Notes: generated by a model from the letters alone, not told the origin. 64,000 nucleotides of DNA from Phorcus lineatus (GCA_921293015.1 OV121088.1:28495645-28559644), one strand, 5' to 3'. Counted from the first letter of the stretch, positions 47,606 through 59,490 are shown. Numbers and translations: made by a program.

Positions 47606-48109
47606 GAAAAAAGGAAAAGTATGTTTCATTATGTCTTTTTGTGTACGAAACAATGATGTTAGGTCATGATATATGATGCTTTGAAAGGGTGAGCACAGTC
47701 ATTTTGAAAAATATGGGCGTGTCCCTATTACTTGTAGAAGGATAATCGATTATATACTGAAAACATATGTTTTATATGTGAGTTCATGATCGTATTCTAC
47801 GTATGATATACGATATAAAATACGTTCATGAGAAATAGGTATTAAACTCCGTTACACTAAATACTTAAAAGATTTCAAGTTAAAACAAGGTTTTTTTAAA
47901 TACATGTAGTTGATATTTATATTAAGCTCAGTAACTGTTTAGTTCCAGATCGTTATGCGTAAATATATTGTTTATGATGTGTGGGTTATTTCAAACCAGT
48001 AAGGGTCTATTCGGTTTCTTTAAAGTTTCAATCTGAAGGGGTCAAACTGCAACATGCAGTTTAGTTATAGTGTTCAACGGCTACATTCACGATTGTGATA
48101 ATTCAGCAG

Positions 48110-48270
48110 TGTTAACCATGGCATAAATGACCGATGAGTCTGGTTCACGAATACCACAGAGGGTCATTAGCAGTGAATACGTTTCATTGATAGATTCATG
48201 TCTGGACAAAGTGTATGTAATAGTGCATGAAATACACCAGGTAGATTTAGAAGATTACCCTTGAGCAACG
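48110..48270. repeat. Module U, copy C
   Basis: GACCGATGAGTCTG, ATACCACAGAGGGTCATTAG, GTGAATACGTTTCATTGATA and TACCCTTGAGCAA match 19160-19360 and 37880-38055. It is followed within 210 bp by V, much closer than in copies A and B. Confidence 0.6.
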
Positions 48271-48477
48271 ACTCATATTTTAATGATAACTCAAAGAAGA
48301 AAAGAAAAAATTGTGTTAGGATTGGACCACTACATCAACAATGTCGGTTTTACTATTACTGTATCACTTCCATATATCCCTATCTGTCACCAATGTATTC
48401 AAGTAAGTGAAACCGAATTTTCAACTTTGTCTTGGATTTCGTTCCAACTTTTTGTTCACAATCAGCATACGCCTGTA

Positions 48478-48600
48478 GACATTAGGAAGTCTTTATCTCA
48501 TCAATATCAGACAATCAACTTTGATTGAAACTCAGGAGAAATTGGATCACAGTAATCAGCAGCCAGCAGACAGTTTATCACCACAGTTCTAAGGCTTCCA
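48478..48600 (+). promoter_or_regulatory. Module V, copy C (TATA box lost)
   Basis: AGGAAGTCTTTATCTCATCA, AGACAATCAACTTTG, AAATTGGATCACAGTAATCAGCAG, then CAGACAGTTTATCACC where copies A and B have TATAAAG. The 81-codon ORF at 48283-48528 ends inside it and is not conserved. Confidence 0.3.
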
Positions 48601-48934
48601 TTACTCATCTGTATTAAAGCATTGCCGTAATGCTTGGGCAGAGGTCGGTGTGATCGGTGTGTTGGAAAGTTCTATATCGATATCCTTTCAAAGTGTCAAA
48701 AATAATAAGTACTTTCATGTTATTTAGATAGTGTTCGGTTATATTTTCTTTCAGTTTCGAACGATACGTGAATTAAGAATTACTGTTGATTGTCAAATAA
48801 ATGATTGATGTGTTTGTTTAATGAAGAGTATTGTGTGCATCTAAAGATGAACAAATATCCTATAGTGTTCAATCAGGCTTACGATTGTAAGCGAACATTT
48901 TGCAGAGTGTGATAGCAGGTAAGAGGTACATGAT

Positions 48935-49165
48935 AATAATAGTCCACTTGTTAAGCGCATTTTCCACACATAAGTATGCTCAAAGCGCTGGAGGAAAAGA
49001 GTTCTTAGGCTGAAGGATAGGCAACGCAGAACAGGCGAGTCTTTAGGGCAGTCTTGAAAGATAACAGGTCTCTACATGTTTTTAGCTCCAAGGGCAGTTT
49101 GTTCCACTCAGTGGTTGCCGCAAATGAGAACGATTTCTCACCATAGCGTGTCATTTTGACAGTCG
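48935..49165. repeat. Dispersed-repeat-like segment
   Basis: GTTAAGCGCATTTTCCACAC...GCTCAAAGCGCTGGAGG has an imperfect hairpin around AAGCGC/GCGC-type ends, followed by GGCGAGTCTTTAGGGCAGTC and CAAATGAGAACGATTTCTCACC. The segment is GC-richer than its surroundings. It looks like a SINE or short DNA-element copy, from memory of similar invertebrate repeats; no second copy lies in the window. Confidence 0.4.
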
Positions 49166-50330
49166 GCACAGTTAGCAGATGACTATTTTGTTATTATTTT
49201 GTTGAAATATGCAACATAATATACAAAAACCATGTTGCAAAACACTTCATTTTAAGTTCAAAAGTTAGAGTGACATATCCTCAGTACACTCTGTGAATAA
49301 TCCATTTGTGAGATGCGAATAAGCCATAAAAAATTGGGAAAATGTAAGAGCTCAGAAAAACCCTGCTCCGAAGCGCTTGTTATATACACATGTACATCAT
49401 TATTCTTTACTGAGTCATGGTAATGGACAATCCACGTTAATATCATTTGTGATAAATCATTGACTATAATCCTTTTTATCATTTAAATCAATTATAATCT
49501 CTCTGAAAACATGAAGTGATCCAATCTTGATCGAAATGGTTGTGTAACACGTCAGCGCGTAAAAGCAGTCTCTGCTGAATAAAGTTCAAACAGATTTATG
49601 CCATCGCATTGTCTCTTTAAAAAAAGAACAATATATCTATCACTGACTTTATATATTATGAGCATGATTCCAATAGACCAGTAAGAAAATGCAACAAACA
49701 ACATTTGAAATATGTAATGAGTTTCAATTTGATTATTACAATATATATATACTTTTTAAAACACAACATCTTTTGAATTCATAACAAACACGTAATTATA
49801 TAATATCTGACGTTTACATATCGATATACTTCACAAACTTTACATATGTATTCATTTTATCAGTATAGAATTTGGATTTATAAATAACATTAGCTATCAT
49901 CATCGAAGGCATCGATATTACTAATACGGTAGGGTTGTATTACGATCCGGATACATGATTAGACATCCATTCATGATCCGATCGGATTTACTGCTGATGC
50001 TAATTGTAAAATGAGAGCAACCATCACTGAAGCGGTGAAGAGTCACATAAATGAAGCAGTCGAAAAAGAGCTGTTGACCTTGCTCTTTATGTATACATCC
50101 CGATCTTACATCTTTGCCACCCACTTCTTATTTTTTAATGCAGGAACACGGGAACTAGATTGTACGTCGTAGAGAAAATAAGCGTCAGACAGTTAACGTG
50201 AATTTTTGGGCTCTTGTGCATGTTTTTGCAAACCGGTTCCGGTTTTCCTTAATGTTTCCCTTATCCCTTACAAAAAAATCTAAGGTATCTAAACATGGTA
50301 AAACATGTGTAACTACTATAAATACCACAG
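49166..50330. other. AT-rich intergenic DNA
   Basis: Minus-strand ORFs at 49258-49482 and 49921-50124 have no recognisable domain. A short (AT)n run lies at about 49740-49750. Confidence 0.4.
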
Positions 50331-50336
50331 TCTATC

Positions 50337-50482
50337 TCATTGGATACGAATGAAACGAAACTCGTGACCTTCCTGGTTTATCTGACCTCGCTTTCGTTCG
50401 GGCAGATACCGTCGGAAAATCGCTCGTCTCGTATATTTCGTATCTAATGAGCCCTCGTTTAGTAATAGTATTCTCTATGAAT
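50337..50482. mobile_element. Hairpin element, copy 2
   Basis: Left arm CTCATTGGATACGAATGAAACG pairs imperfectly with right arm CGTATCTAATGAGC. The apex CTCGCTTTCGTTCGGGCAGATACC and the 3' flank CTCGTTTAGTAATAGTATTC match the hairpin at 36831, which is better preserved. Both belong to one MITE-like family. Confidence 0.65.
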
Positions 50483-51379
50483 CCAATGATGCTAAAATGT
50501 CTTGATGCATTCGATTAATACTAAGTAAATTATTTGAACATAAGACGCAGAACAAGATTATGCTTATCCATTTATCCATGTTGTGATTCATGAGAAGACA
50601 CATATTAACCTGATTATGACAGTAGTAAATTACATGAACACATAAAATAGCTTCTATGTTATATTGGTTGATTCGTCACAATGAAATGTCATGGCTGTAG
50701 CACCCTTTGTGTGTTCCATAATAAGATAGAACTGTTAAACAATAACATTAAGTTTGGTAATTTCATCAATGATTTACATATTGTTCTGATAAGGTAGCAT
50801 ATAAATCGTTTCCATCATGTAGGCGAAAATATGATCAGTAGAACACTCTTAACATAAGTTGTGACGTTTAATAACAGCATAAGTAGTTACACCTACAGCT
50901 GTACATATTTCAATTTCTGCTGGTATTTTTATACACATCAGAGATGTTCTGTCACATCTGTTATCCAGAAATTATCTGTCATTCAGTCCTAGGTTCATGC
51001 TCCAACATATTGCATGAAAAATAAAATAAGCGGCTATTCTCTATCTCTAAAAATAAGACCATTTATTCTCCCATAAATTAACAGACCGGTAAAATACAAT
51101 TTGAGTGTTCGAACGACGCTAAGGGAAAGCATATGATTCCAAGCTTGTATAAATAATATCATCGTAGTCTACGTGCTTGATATAAAAAGAAAAACATGAT
51201 ACAAATATGACGATAAAATACAATACTCACAAAACTTTAAAGTGAGACTTAAAAAGTGTTAAGATTACATAGCAATAAATATGGCCAAAATCTAACAGGA
51301 CCTTGTTATTAATTTGAATGAGAAACAGGAACAGGCATCGACACTGCCAAAGCAGCATGATGAAATATCTAGGGAAAAT
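50483..51379. other. AT-rich intergenic DNA
   Basis: No feature supported. Confidence 0.45.
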
Positions 51380-51665
51380 CTTGCAATTACTGAGCCAGCT
51401 CTAAGGAACGAGTAGGATCGTGTCATTTTGACCTCTTACAGCAGATAGCCAAGCTTATCAGACAAAATGTGAATAATTCCTGCTTAAAAGGCTATTTTAC
51501 CCTACAAGCGTGTTCATAACTAGCACTCAGGGAAATGTAGCTTGTCCGCCTCAGCTCCTTTAGAGCAATCACTGCTATGGTTATCTTGTTATCAAGGATG
51601 GATAACGTATAAGCTGTTCTTTATCTTGCCTCTACAATCAGTGTCAATATCACCGAGAGACCCAG
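51380..51665. repeat. Module P, copy 5
   Basis: CTTGCAATTACTGAGCC is identical to copy 4. Also present are GTGTCATTTTGACCTCTTAC, TTATCAGACAAAATGTGAAT, AAGCGTGTTCATAACTAGCA, GCAATCACTGCTATGGTTAT, TGTTATCAAGGATGGATAAC and ACAATCAGTGTC. It marks the right end of the A-B-C duplication series. Confidence 0.75.
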
Positions 51666-51931
51666 ACGCGTGAAAACCACAATTCCATAAATCTCTCTGA
51701 TAGAAGACAAAGATTCAGAAAATAAATACAAGTTTTACATTCATAAAAAAACTGGATATCTTGTGGTGTTCCACGAACTGTTTAGAACGATTCATTGTCC
51801 TTTTGCCTATACTTTTGAAGACATAAAGATGCAATTTTATGACATTCTAATAGTTTAGTGACTTAAGCATTGAGGGTAACACCTACCATCCTTAGATCTT
51901 ACAATTGTATATCTTAACTCCCTTGCTGCCA

Positions 51932-51995
51932 GCCAGGACATACATGTACATACACGAAACGCCATCCAGGTGCCGGGATGTACATAAATGTACAT
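51932..51995. repeat. Short direct repeat around TACATGTACAT
   Basis: GCCAGGACATACATGTACAT (51932) and GCCGGGATGTACATAAATGT (51972) are 40 bp apart and alike. A 65-codon minus-strand ORF overlaps; no function assigned. Confidence 0.4.
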
Positions 51996-52149
51996 TCCAT
52001 GACATTCCCCAATCAGAATTATTAAATATTTATTTAATTGATATATCAACATAAATTTTGTATTATTTGCATTGAAAAATTACTAAGCATTAATTTGGTA
52101 CCAAAATCATTAGTATTGGTTCATTCTTATTTGAGTTAAACCTATTTTT

Positions 52150-52760
52150 CCACAATACATCAACAAAACAGTTTGAAGTGGCCGCCATTTTAACTTTCTG
52201 ATACAGTGGCAAAGTGTACTTCCAATGAGAAAATCGTGTTACGTTATTTACCTTTCAAGTATTAAAAAATAATTGACTGAACATTGTTCCTAGGTCTCTC
52301 AACTGTATCTCCATAACATTTAATAGCAATTTTTATTATCAGATATATATGGCACGTAACTGAAAGTCATCATGTAAACTAATTTGATATACTATCAAAA
52401 ATGACTGGTCGGCTCTTTCGTGATGTCGTGTAAATATCCTGTCCAAAAAACCGATTGACAAATTGTCCCGCGAAAAACAACGAAACACTTGTAGATAATT
52501 ACCCGTTACTTCATTATTTTGGAAATGCATGCATCTTCATGACTCTGTAGTCGTTGAACGTCCAAAACATTAGACATTAAATCGGGCACCTTGCTCCGCG
52601 GTGAACAAATATGGCGGTCGTGGTGTCACTGACCTACTGCCTTAATTGACGTTTCCTAAAGACTGTTAGAATAGTTCTTGTACGGCATCAATCATCCACC
52701 GGCCAACGTGGTATACTCATTGTTCATTTAGGAAACTTTAATTATAATGGTTTTCTATTA
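52150..52760. promoter_or_regulatory. Candidate divergent promoter with paired ATGGCGG starts
   Basis: GCCGCCATTTTAA at 52181-52193 is, on the minus strand, AAAATGGCGGC, a YY1-type site that includes an ATG (open for 32 codons, starting MAATSNCFVDVLWKN). On the plus strand ATGGCGGTCGTGG at 52611 gives MAVVVSLTYCLN then a stop. The two point away from each other across about 420 bp with CG-rich patches near 52590 and 52705. Such an arrangement is common at bidirectional promoters. No downstream gene was confirmed. Confidence 0.35.
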
Positions 52761-53284
52761 TTGTGGGAAAAATCTATTTTTTTGTCGTATTAGATATGTT
52801 TACCTTATTTCAATTAGAGTCTACGAGGGTAATTTTTACACGCGGACTTAGTACTGTAGTACAGCAAATTTACGTTTAGTGAAAGGCAAAATAATTTGAA
52901 ACACCGTCAGATTTATTTCTCTAACTATAAAATCTTATTTCAGTTGATATTGATGCATATTTGTGATGCTGATGGAGCTAGTAAAATATGTACAGTAATA
53001 GTATGTCGTTTGAAATGTGATGAAACACAAGCAATTTATTAAAAATTATATAGTCAAATGTTTTAACTAATTTAAACTCGTAAGACTAAATACCATAATA
53101 TTGTTGTTTTGAGGCATTGAGCATATTATTTTGTAATGGAAATAATGAACTTGGGCAATAATTATCATGAAACCAGCATTATATTTGGAATGATCCGACA
53201 GACTGTTTTGCATGCCCGAATGTGTCGTCTGGAAATTAATCTCGTGATACAAACGAACGTTCAAAACTGGTTCCCTCCTCTCAG

Positions 53285-53336
53285 ATGCGCTGCGAGCCAA
53301 TGTGTCAAGCCCTGCTGGGACAGTGCTTGTTTTTTC
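53285..53336 (+). other. Possible internal exon (52 bp)
   Basis: A pyrimidine-rich tract ending TCTCAG (53284) precedes 52 bp starting ATGCGCTGCGAGCC, followed by GTGAGT at 53337, a perfect donor. GC content is well above the flanks. It could splice to the terminal-exon candidate at 56125, placing the TAA-duplicating transposon in the intron. Confidence 0.25.
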
Positions 53337-53487
53337 GTGAGTATTCTCTTGTTAAATTGCATCTAATGGCAATGTTCATCTAATTGAAAAAGATAATTCA
53401 TTAATTCATAAAATATTTTACAAGTTTTTATGTTTATAGAATTAGCCCTAACAATACTGATCAAAACTGATTCCTATATTTCAATAA

Positions 53488-55210
53488 GGGACCGGTCATT
53501 TATTACAGGGGGGGTGGGCCGGGGGTTTTTCACTTTGGATTGTCTATAAAAATGTGGCCCTCCCCAACTTGTCGCAATTTTTTTCATGGCCCTTCCAATT
53601 TAAGCCTATTTTTTTTTCATGACCCTCCCCCAAATCATATCTACGAAAGTTCTTGAAATTGGTATTTTTAAGATTTATGGTCGGTTCTACATTCAATTTT
53701 TTTAAAAATATTTCCAAAAGAGAAACGTCTTTAAGTAACGCTTAAATTAATGTTGAAAAAACCCAACAGATTTACCCTTCCATTGATGGGTTTAACATAT
53801 CTGATAATGGTCTATAGTGTTTTAAAATCAGTTTTATTAGAACATCAACTGTATATCAAAATAGGTTTTGAATACTATTGCTTATAATACACACATGTGT
53901 TTAAGATAGTGTAAATTCTATCATCTTATTTTTAATGCTCATTTTTTATTTATTTTTAAAATTCAAATCACAATGTCTTTTTAATCTTTAAATAACAAAA
54001 TACTCACTGGTTAGCACTAAGGAAGAGAAGGAATTTTTTAATGGATGATCAACTTCTTTATTGAATTTACTTTCAACAGAGATAAAAAGAGCTATGATAT
54101 TGCACTAGTTAAAAATTCCATCAAAGAACATATCTTGACCACATTATTCCACTGAAAACTTGAAACAATGATTTCATAAATTGATAAAACCATGGAAAGA
54201 CCAGGATGGGAGATAAGCTCTTGACATAATAATTTCTTTTAAATACAAAATAAGATTTAAAATCTATCTTCAAACACTTTCAGAGTATAGGACCAAACAA
54301 TGAAAATGTCAAATCTTTACTTTATAGGAAGTAAATCATCAAATTTCATAACATTTAAACTGTTTGTGTGTGAGTTTGATTTAAACAAATTTAAGTTTAG
54401 AACAAGTACATTAAGTTTGTAGAACAAGAAATCTATCAAATTTTGAAGGTACATATTATAAGGATAATAAAGGCACATCTAGGTTTCACAGAAATTACAT
54501 ATGTTACATTTGTTACATGTTACATAATATTTTAACAATAAAGTGTAAAACCCAAAAAGTATGGAAGCTTAAGTATGAATATAGCAAATGTTCCCAATTT
54601 TTGGAACATCAACATTGGAATTTATTTTTCTAAATATGCATTTCGATACTTTTCATAGATATGGCTATATTAACAAATTTGCACCAATCAAGCCATCTGC
54701 TAAAGTGTTACGGTTTCATAACTTTGTATCATTCATCATTCAGATATTAATAATTTGACTAGCTGTTTTAACTTTATGAGTCTATTAGTTATCAAATATC
54801 CATCTTTGTTGTATAAAAATATAGCAAACACCTGTTAACTGCTTGTATAAACTCTCAGTCCAACAGAACTACTTTTCTACTTTTTGTTCTACAAGAATAA
54901 AGAACAATGAATTGAGCAGTGAATTCATGGTGATGTTTTTATATGAGCATGTGTTTTTAAGAATATAAACCAGTCTTGCTCATATTCTGGAATTTTCTTT
55001 CATTTGATGAGGCTTTATGACAATTTTTCAGCCCCACTTTCAATTGCTAAAGAAGGATGGTTTTATAATTGTCTATTTCAAAATGACCCTCCCCAACCTT
55101 TTGTATTTTTTTTCATGACCCTCCCCTGGTGGCTGCATATATTTTTCTGACCCTCCCCTGAAAACCCCCGGCCCACCCCCCCCCCCCCCCTGTAATAAAT
55201 GACCGGTCCC
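53488..55210. mobile_element. Non-autonomous inverted-repeat transposon, 1723 bp, TAA duplication
   Basis: Left end GGGACCGGTCATTTATTACA plus a G run, TGGGCCGGGGG and TTTTC; the right end is its inverse, with a longer run (15 C on the top strand against 7 G on the left). TAA flanks both sides (53485-53487 and 55211-55213). Inside are GACCCTCCCC-type repeats near both ends in the same orientation and an AT-rich body without an ORF above 60 codons. A 3-bp TWA duplication is usual for PIF/Harbinger elements, so that superfamily is the best guess. A second, eroded end is at 27660. Confidence 0.9.
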
Positions 55211-55213
55211 TAA

Positions 55214-56120
55214 GATATAGAAAGAAATAAAATTATTGAGGTGGATGGCTTATTTTTATGAATATTCAACACCAGCTTTGAACATATAGATCTGGTTCTG
55301 TACTCTCTGTATTCCACTTGTCAATTAGTGGAAAGTTGAAAAGTATTTACATTATGTAACATCATTCTTTATTCCATGATTGAGTATTTTTTCAATTCAA
55401 TAATAATTAAACTCTTTTTAAGGTAAATGATAAGAACATGGAAACATTCTCTCAGATATATTGATCACATGGAATTTTTGTGTGCAATAAGTTAAAAGCT
55501 GACTGATACTGATAATGTCACTGCAATTTGTAACTTAAATAGCTTTTCTATGTGTTTTTGTGTGAGAATTGTCTAGAGATGAGTTTTTTATGATTGATAC
55601 GCTTATTCATGTTCGAATCATCACATTTGATTTTATTATCATCCCCAAATACCCTATTTTTTTGCTATTGATTTTTTAAAAATCCCTACACTACCAAACA
55701 TTAAGTTTGTAAAGGATATATATATTGCTGAAATAAGTTCATTGTGACTGTCATGTAGTGCAATGATGTTGCAATAACAGTCAATGAGCTTTGAATCTAC
55801 AAATTTCTATGCTTTTTAATGCAGCAAATGCAGCAATGATCTTTCAAACAAATGTAACATTATTCAAAGAGAAAGTTTAAATCACATAATGCTATAATAG
55901 ATTTTAAATGCATTTATCCTAGCTGATTCTACTCAACTTCTGGATTGCGTAACCAAAGTTAATGGCAGATGAACTTAAAGTTTTAATGAAAGGAGATATA
56001 TATCATGATTTTAATGTACTGATGTGTGAATACCTTGATATCAATAATTTGTTTTATTTGTGTGTCTGATTTGTTTGAATTAATTGTTATCAGAGAAATT
56101 AATTTTTAATTTCTATATTT
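55214..56120. other. AT-rich DNA, possible intron
   Basis: No repeats or ORFs of note were seen. It would be intron if the exon candidates at 53285 and 56125 are real. Confidence 0.35.
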
Positions 56121-56124
56121 GTAG

Positions 56125-56340
56125 GTTTACAGTAATTCCTGGTTACAGGGAGGGGATGACAGGAGATTGATGTTAGCTTCTGTTCTGTAAAACTGGTTCT
56201 TGGATTCAAGATCTATTCATTAGCTTCAAGAGGAAGAATAAACTGAGAGCAAAATTAAATCTTTCAATTATCTCTGTCCATATAAAATGTTTCATTCTGT
56301 TTTGTAAACAATTATTGAATAAATTTGAAATTATCATATT
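56125..56340 (+). other. Possible 3' terminal exon with poly(A) signal
   Basis: TTTCTATATTTGTAG resembles an acceptor ending at 56124. The following 200 bp is GC-richer at first (ACAGGGAGGGGATGACAGGAG) and ends with AATAAA at 56318-56323, after TTGTAAACAATTATTG. It has no long open frame, so a non-coding RNA or 3' UTR fits best. Confidence 0.25.
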
Positions 56341-56945
56341 TTACCTGTATTTATCTTCCACCTTATTTACATATACTTGTTTCTCATACCTGATTAATAC
56401 TGTGATTATACCAGACACAAAAGAGATTTAAATAATTACATTTAATATGGAAAAAATTATGATGTAAAGTTGTAATCATCCAAAACATTTTGTCCTTTTG
56501 TGAATTTACTCAAATTTGAAAAAAAATATCTAAGTTTTGAGAGGCAAGAAATATTGTTATCTGACCTTGTATTGTTGAAGGGCACTTTAGTTGTCAGACA
56601 TTCATAGATTTTCATCAAGTTTTAATCAAATCATAAACTGGGTATATATTTACTTTGTATAAACCCATATCCCTAATGATTTTTTTTAGGTCTGACTTCA
56701 GGTTGAATTCATCTTGAAAGCCTCCTGTCCTAACTTTGCTTTGAAAACCCTGGTTTTCAATTAGTTCTTTTTAAGTTTTCATATATTTTCAAATCACGTT
56801 TACGTAAACTGATTATCATGAAATTAATTATTATTTTAAAAAAATAACTATTAATCTTTAACTAGAAATTTGGAAATTACTTTATTGTCTGCTTTATCAA
56901 CAAATGGTTTGTGATGCAGAAAGGAATATCCCATGATATTTCCTC

Positions 56946-57003
56946 GTGAGTGAGTGAGTTACTGTTTAGCTCCTCTTGATTAATACTTCAGCTAAAAGCA
57001 GCT
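56946..57003. repeat. SINE-head fragment
   Basis: GTGAGTGAGTGAGTTACTGTTTAGCTCCTCTTGATTAAT...CAGCTAAAAGCAGC has the starting motif and spacing of the insert at 23429, more diverged in the middle. No flanking duplication was found. Confidence 0.5.
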
Positions 57004-57049
57004 TGATTCTTTTGTCAAGTCATCTAGCTATCGCATAGTCTGTGGCAGT

Positions 57050-58620
57050 GTATCGCCAAACATAGTCTAAGGGAGACTACTTGCCGTGATTGGGGCGTGG
57101 CTAATATAAAGCAAAATTGAAGAGGTTCAGTTTGTTTATTTCATATTTCTCGATAACTGAAAAGGCTGTGTTCGATCTATAAGGCTAAATGCCCACAGGA
57201 GAATAATACTTATATATATTAAACTAAGACAAGTTTCCCGCGATATTTATTGCGCGAATGTCATCGTGCTAGCTCGTGAAGGGGGCGGAGCTTATACGGT
57301 CATGGACAGATGTCAGTCAAGTTAGCCGGGTTCGGGATACATGCTTTTCTCATGTTGAAATGGAAGACATATTCTTCCGAATAAAGTTAGAATGTTAAGT
57401 CCACTTGATATACAATTTGGTTCGAAATTATATTTTATTTATTTGCTTGAAATTGTGCGGTCAATTTATTTCCAGTAGCTCAACGAGGTGACCACTGATC
57501 ATTTTCAGGAAATTGTTTTCGACCTCGAAGTTAGCCTAGATGAAATACACATCGGACTGTGCTCATTTCGCTTGAATCATTCATGGTTTAGTGAAGGATA
57601 TCTGTCATAGATGCTAATCATTTGATGAATTGTGTTCTTGCTTCGATATGAACGTTTTTTCAGCGTAGAAATGATATAAGGAATTTGCATAAGTAATGTA
57701 GGCAAATCGTACTGTTGAAAGTGACGCGAGACGTTCTCGATTATCTTGTCGGATTTTATACGAGGGATAGAAAAACAATTAACATAAAACGTCATTTGGA
57801 AAATATACTATGTGAATGTCTCTGATTTCTTGATTGCTTGTCTATACTTGAAAATGTCTTAATTTCATTGTATACATACTTTACAGACTCATGTTTTTGT
57901 ACATGCAAATATGTTATTTAGATTCAGTTTTTCCTCGTCGGAAACTGTTAACGGTTTTGGACTGATGAAGGCAATGTTAATTTCCGTTTTAATGTTGCCA
58001 AATTTCACATCATGTTCAAGATTGGAGCCATATCAATAAGTGGATGCAATTTCAGTCACCATGCATGTGTGGTGACAACGAACGAAACATTCCAACGAAT
58101 AGTACAATTTACGGGCATTGTTTGTCAATGACGTCACGATCAACAATGTTCAACAAATTGTCGACAAAAAGATAACTTGCAATACGACCGGACCTAAATG
58201 TAGCATGCAAGAAGTAAACACACCAACGTGATCACTGACATTTCCTCTCTTGAAAAATAAAAATTTGATTAACATTTGTTAGAAAAGGATTTTTTTCCTA
58301 GCAATGAAAAAAAGTGATACTATTCCGTGGTTCGCTAATTTACCGGGAAAACACAAACTTCCATTTTGACACCAACGACAATCGTTGTTCACACCAGTAT
58401 TTACATTTATTTTACATCTGTTGAAAGCTAATTTAAATTCTAAACTTTCTGTGTAATTTGACAAGATAGGGTTGCCGGACAAAAAAGTTATAGCTGAAAT
58501 ACGAAAAGGTGTTAATTTTTCGTGACGTCACGGCAACTTATCTGGCACGAGGATAGCGCCAACGTTATTTTTATGAAGCGCCAAGGGGGTTAAGATAAGT
58601 TCTCCAGAACATAAAGGTCT
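57050..58620. promoter_or_regulatory. CpG-bearing block with CRE and GC-box sites
   Basis: GGGGGCGGAGC near 57280 is an SP1-type GC box, and TTGGGGCGTGGC near 57092 is similar. Full CREs TGACGTCA lie at 58129-58136 and 58523-58530, both followed by CG. GCGCGAATG and GCGCCAACG add CG content. ORFs on the minus strand at 57577-57795 and 58279-58482 overlap; the second (67 codons, with NNDCRWCQNGSLCFPGK) looks more protein-like than most but I know no match. Reads as a promoter region or an old CpG-rich element. Confidence 0.35.
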
Positions 58621-58774
58621 ACTAGGACGCATCATAAGGAGAAACAGTTATTAAGAACGCGAGTTTATATATATATTGACAAAATGTATATTCAAGTAAG
58701 AGGTGATGCGTTAGTGTGGAGGCATAAAAGGGATCGTTCGGATGTATTGGTAGAGTAGCAATCAGTCGAAGTGA

Positions 58775-58942
58775 GAAGAATTCCTAGATAATGTGTCCTA
58801 ACAAGCACTTGAGAAATATAGCTTTGTTGTCTCAGTTTGTCCGGAGCCATTAGTGCCACAGTTGTCTCGTTATGTAAGAGGATACTTTAGCAGCTATATT
58901 TTACTTACCACGTCAGTATAATCAGCGTCCTGCTCAACGGGA
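58775..58942. repeat. Module P, copy 6
   Basis: TCCTAACAAGCACTTGAGAAATATAGCTT, CTCAGTTTGTCCGGAGC, ATTAGTGCCACAGTTGTCTCGTTAT, AGAGGATA, TATTTTACTTA and TATAATCAGCGTCCTGCTCAAC. Its left half is missing. It lies 7 kb beyond copy 5. Confidence 0.65.
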
Positions 58943-58949
58943 GATTTAT

Positions 58950-59250
58950 CATTAGTGTAGGTATGGTGTGATTTAAGTGAAAAGAAATAAAAAGGAATTA
59001 ACATATGGATGTACAAATGCCTTCTTATGTGATTTTTCAATTTTTGATTCATGATATGATATTTATAATGTATGATGATTGATTTATCAAATAAATTTAT
59101 AACATGCATAAATAATAACAATATAATATAATTATGATCTATAAAATGTTTATCTCAAATGCAGCTCAGGTATGCCAGTAGACCGAAACTATGAGAGGAA
59201 GTCATAAGTTCATAGAAGTGTTTATAAAACAGAAGCCAATGATTTTTATA
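58950..59250. other. AT-rich intergenic DNA
   Basis: A minus-strand ORF at 58894-59121 has no domain. Nothing else was seen. Confidence 0.4.
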
Positions 59251-59256
59251 TTGATT

Positions 59257-59490
59257 TTATTTTTCAATATAATCTTCCTGGAAATCAAAGAACTTTGCCC
59301 ATTTGTAGGCAGAAGTCTTCTGACGACTGGACCCTCAGCCACGCCTTAGTAGCTGCCTTGAGTTCATCCTCATCGTTACATCTTGCACCCACAAGTGTGA
59401 GACTTTTCTTGGGACCAGATCTGAACTGTAGGGGGATGCTTCAGTTGTCCAAGGCCACGCTGTTAAAGTGCAATCCTATGGTGCAAACAC
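59257..59490 (-). pseudogene. Mariner transposase C-terminal fragment
   Basis: On the minus strand the reading is GPKKSLTLVGARC, then DEDELKAATKAWLRVQSSED, FCLQMG and, after a frameshift, AKFFDFQEDYIEK and a stop at 59257-59259. These match the end of mariner transposases: LK.HL.G..F..DDE...AV..WL......FY..GI..L..RW.KCI...GDY.EK. The catalytic core lies upstream and is missing or unreadable (ALDN-stop-SIP resembles the pre-PSD region). A different lineage from the mariner at 23660, judging by the sequence. The plus-strand ORF 59295-59498 is its shadow. Confidence 0.8.

Noticed and set aside
55160..55195. Poly-C run as a sequencing artefact
   Set aside because: The left end of the same element has a shorter G run in the matching inverted position, so the homopolymer is a real part of the element, though its exact length may be uncertain.
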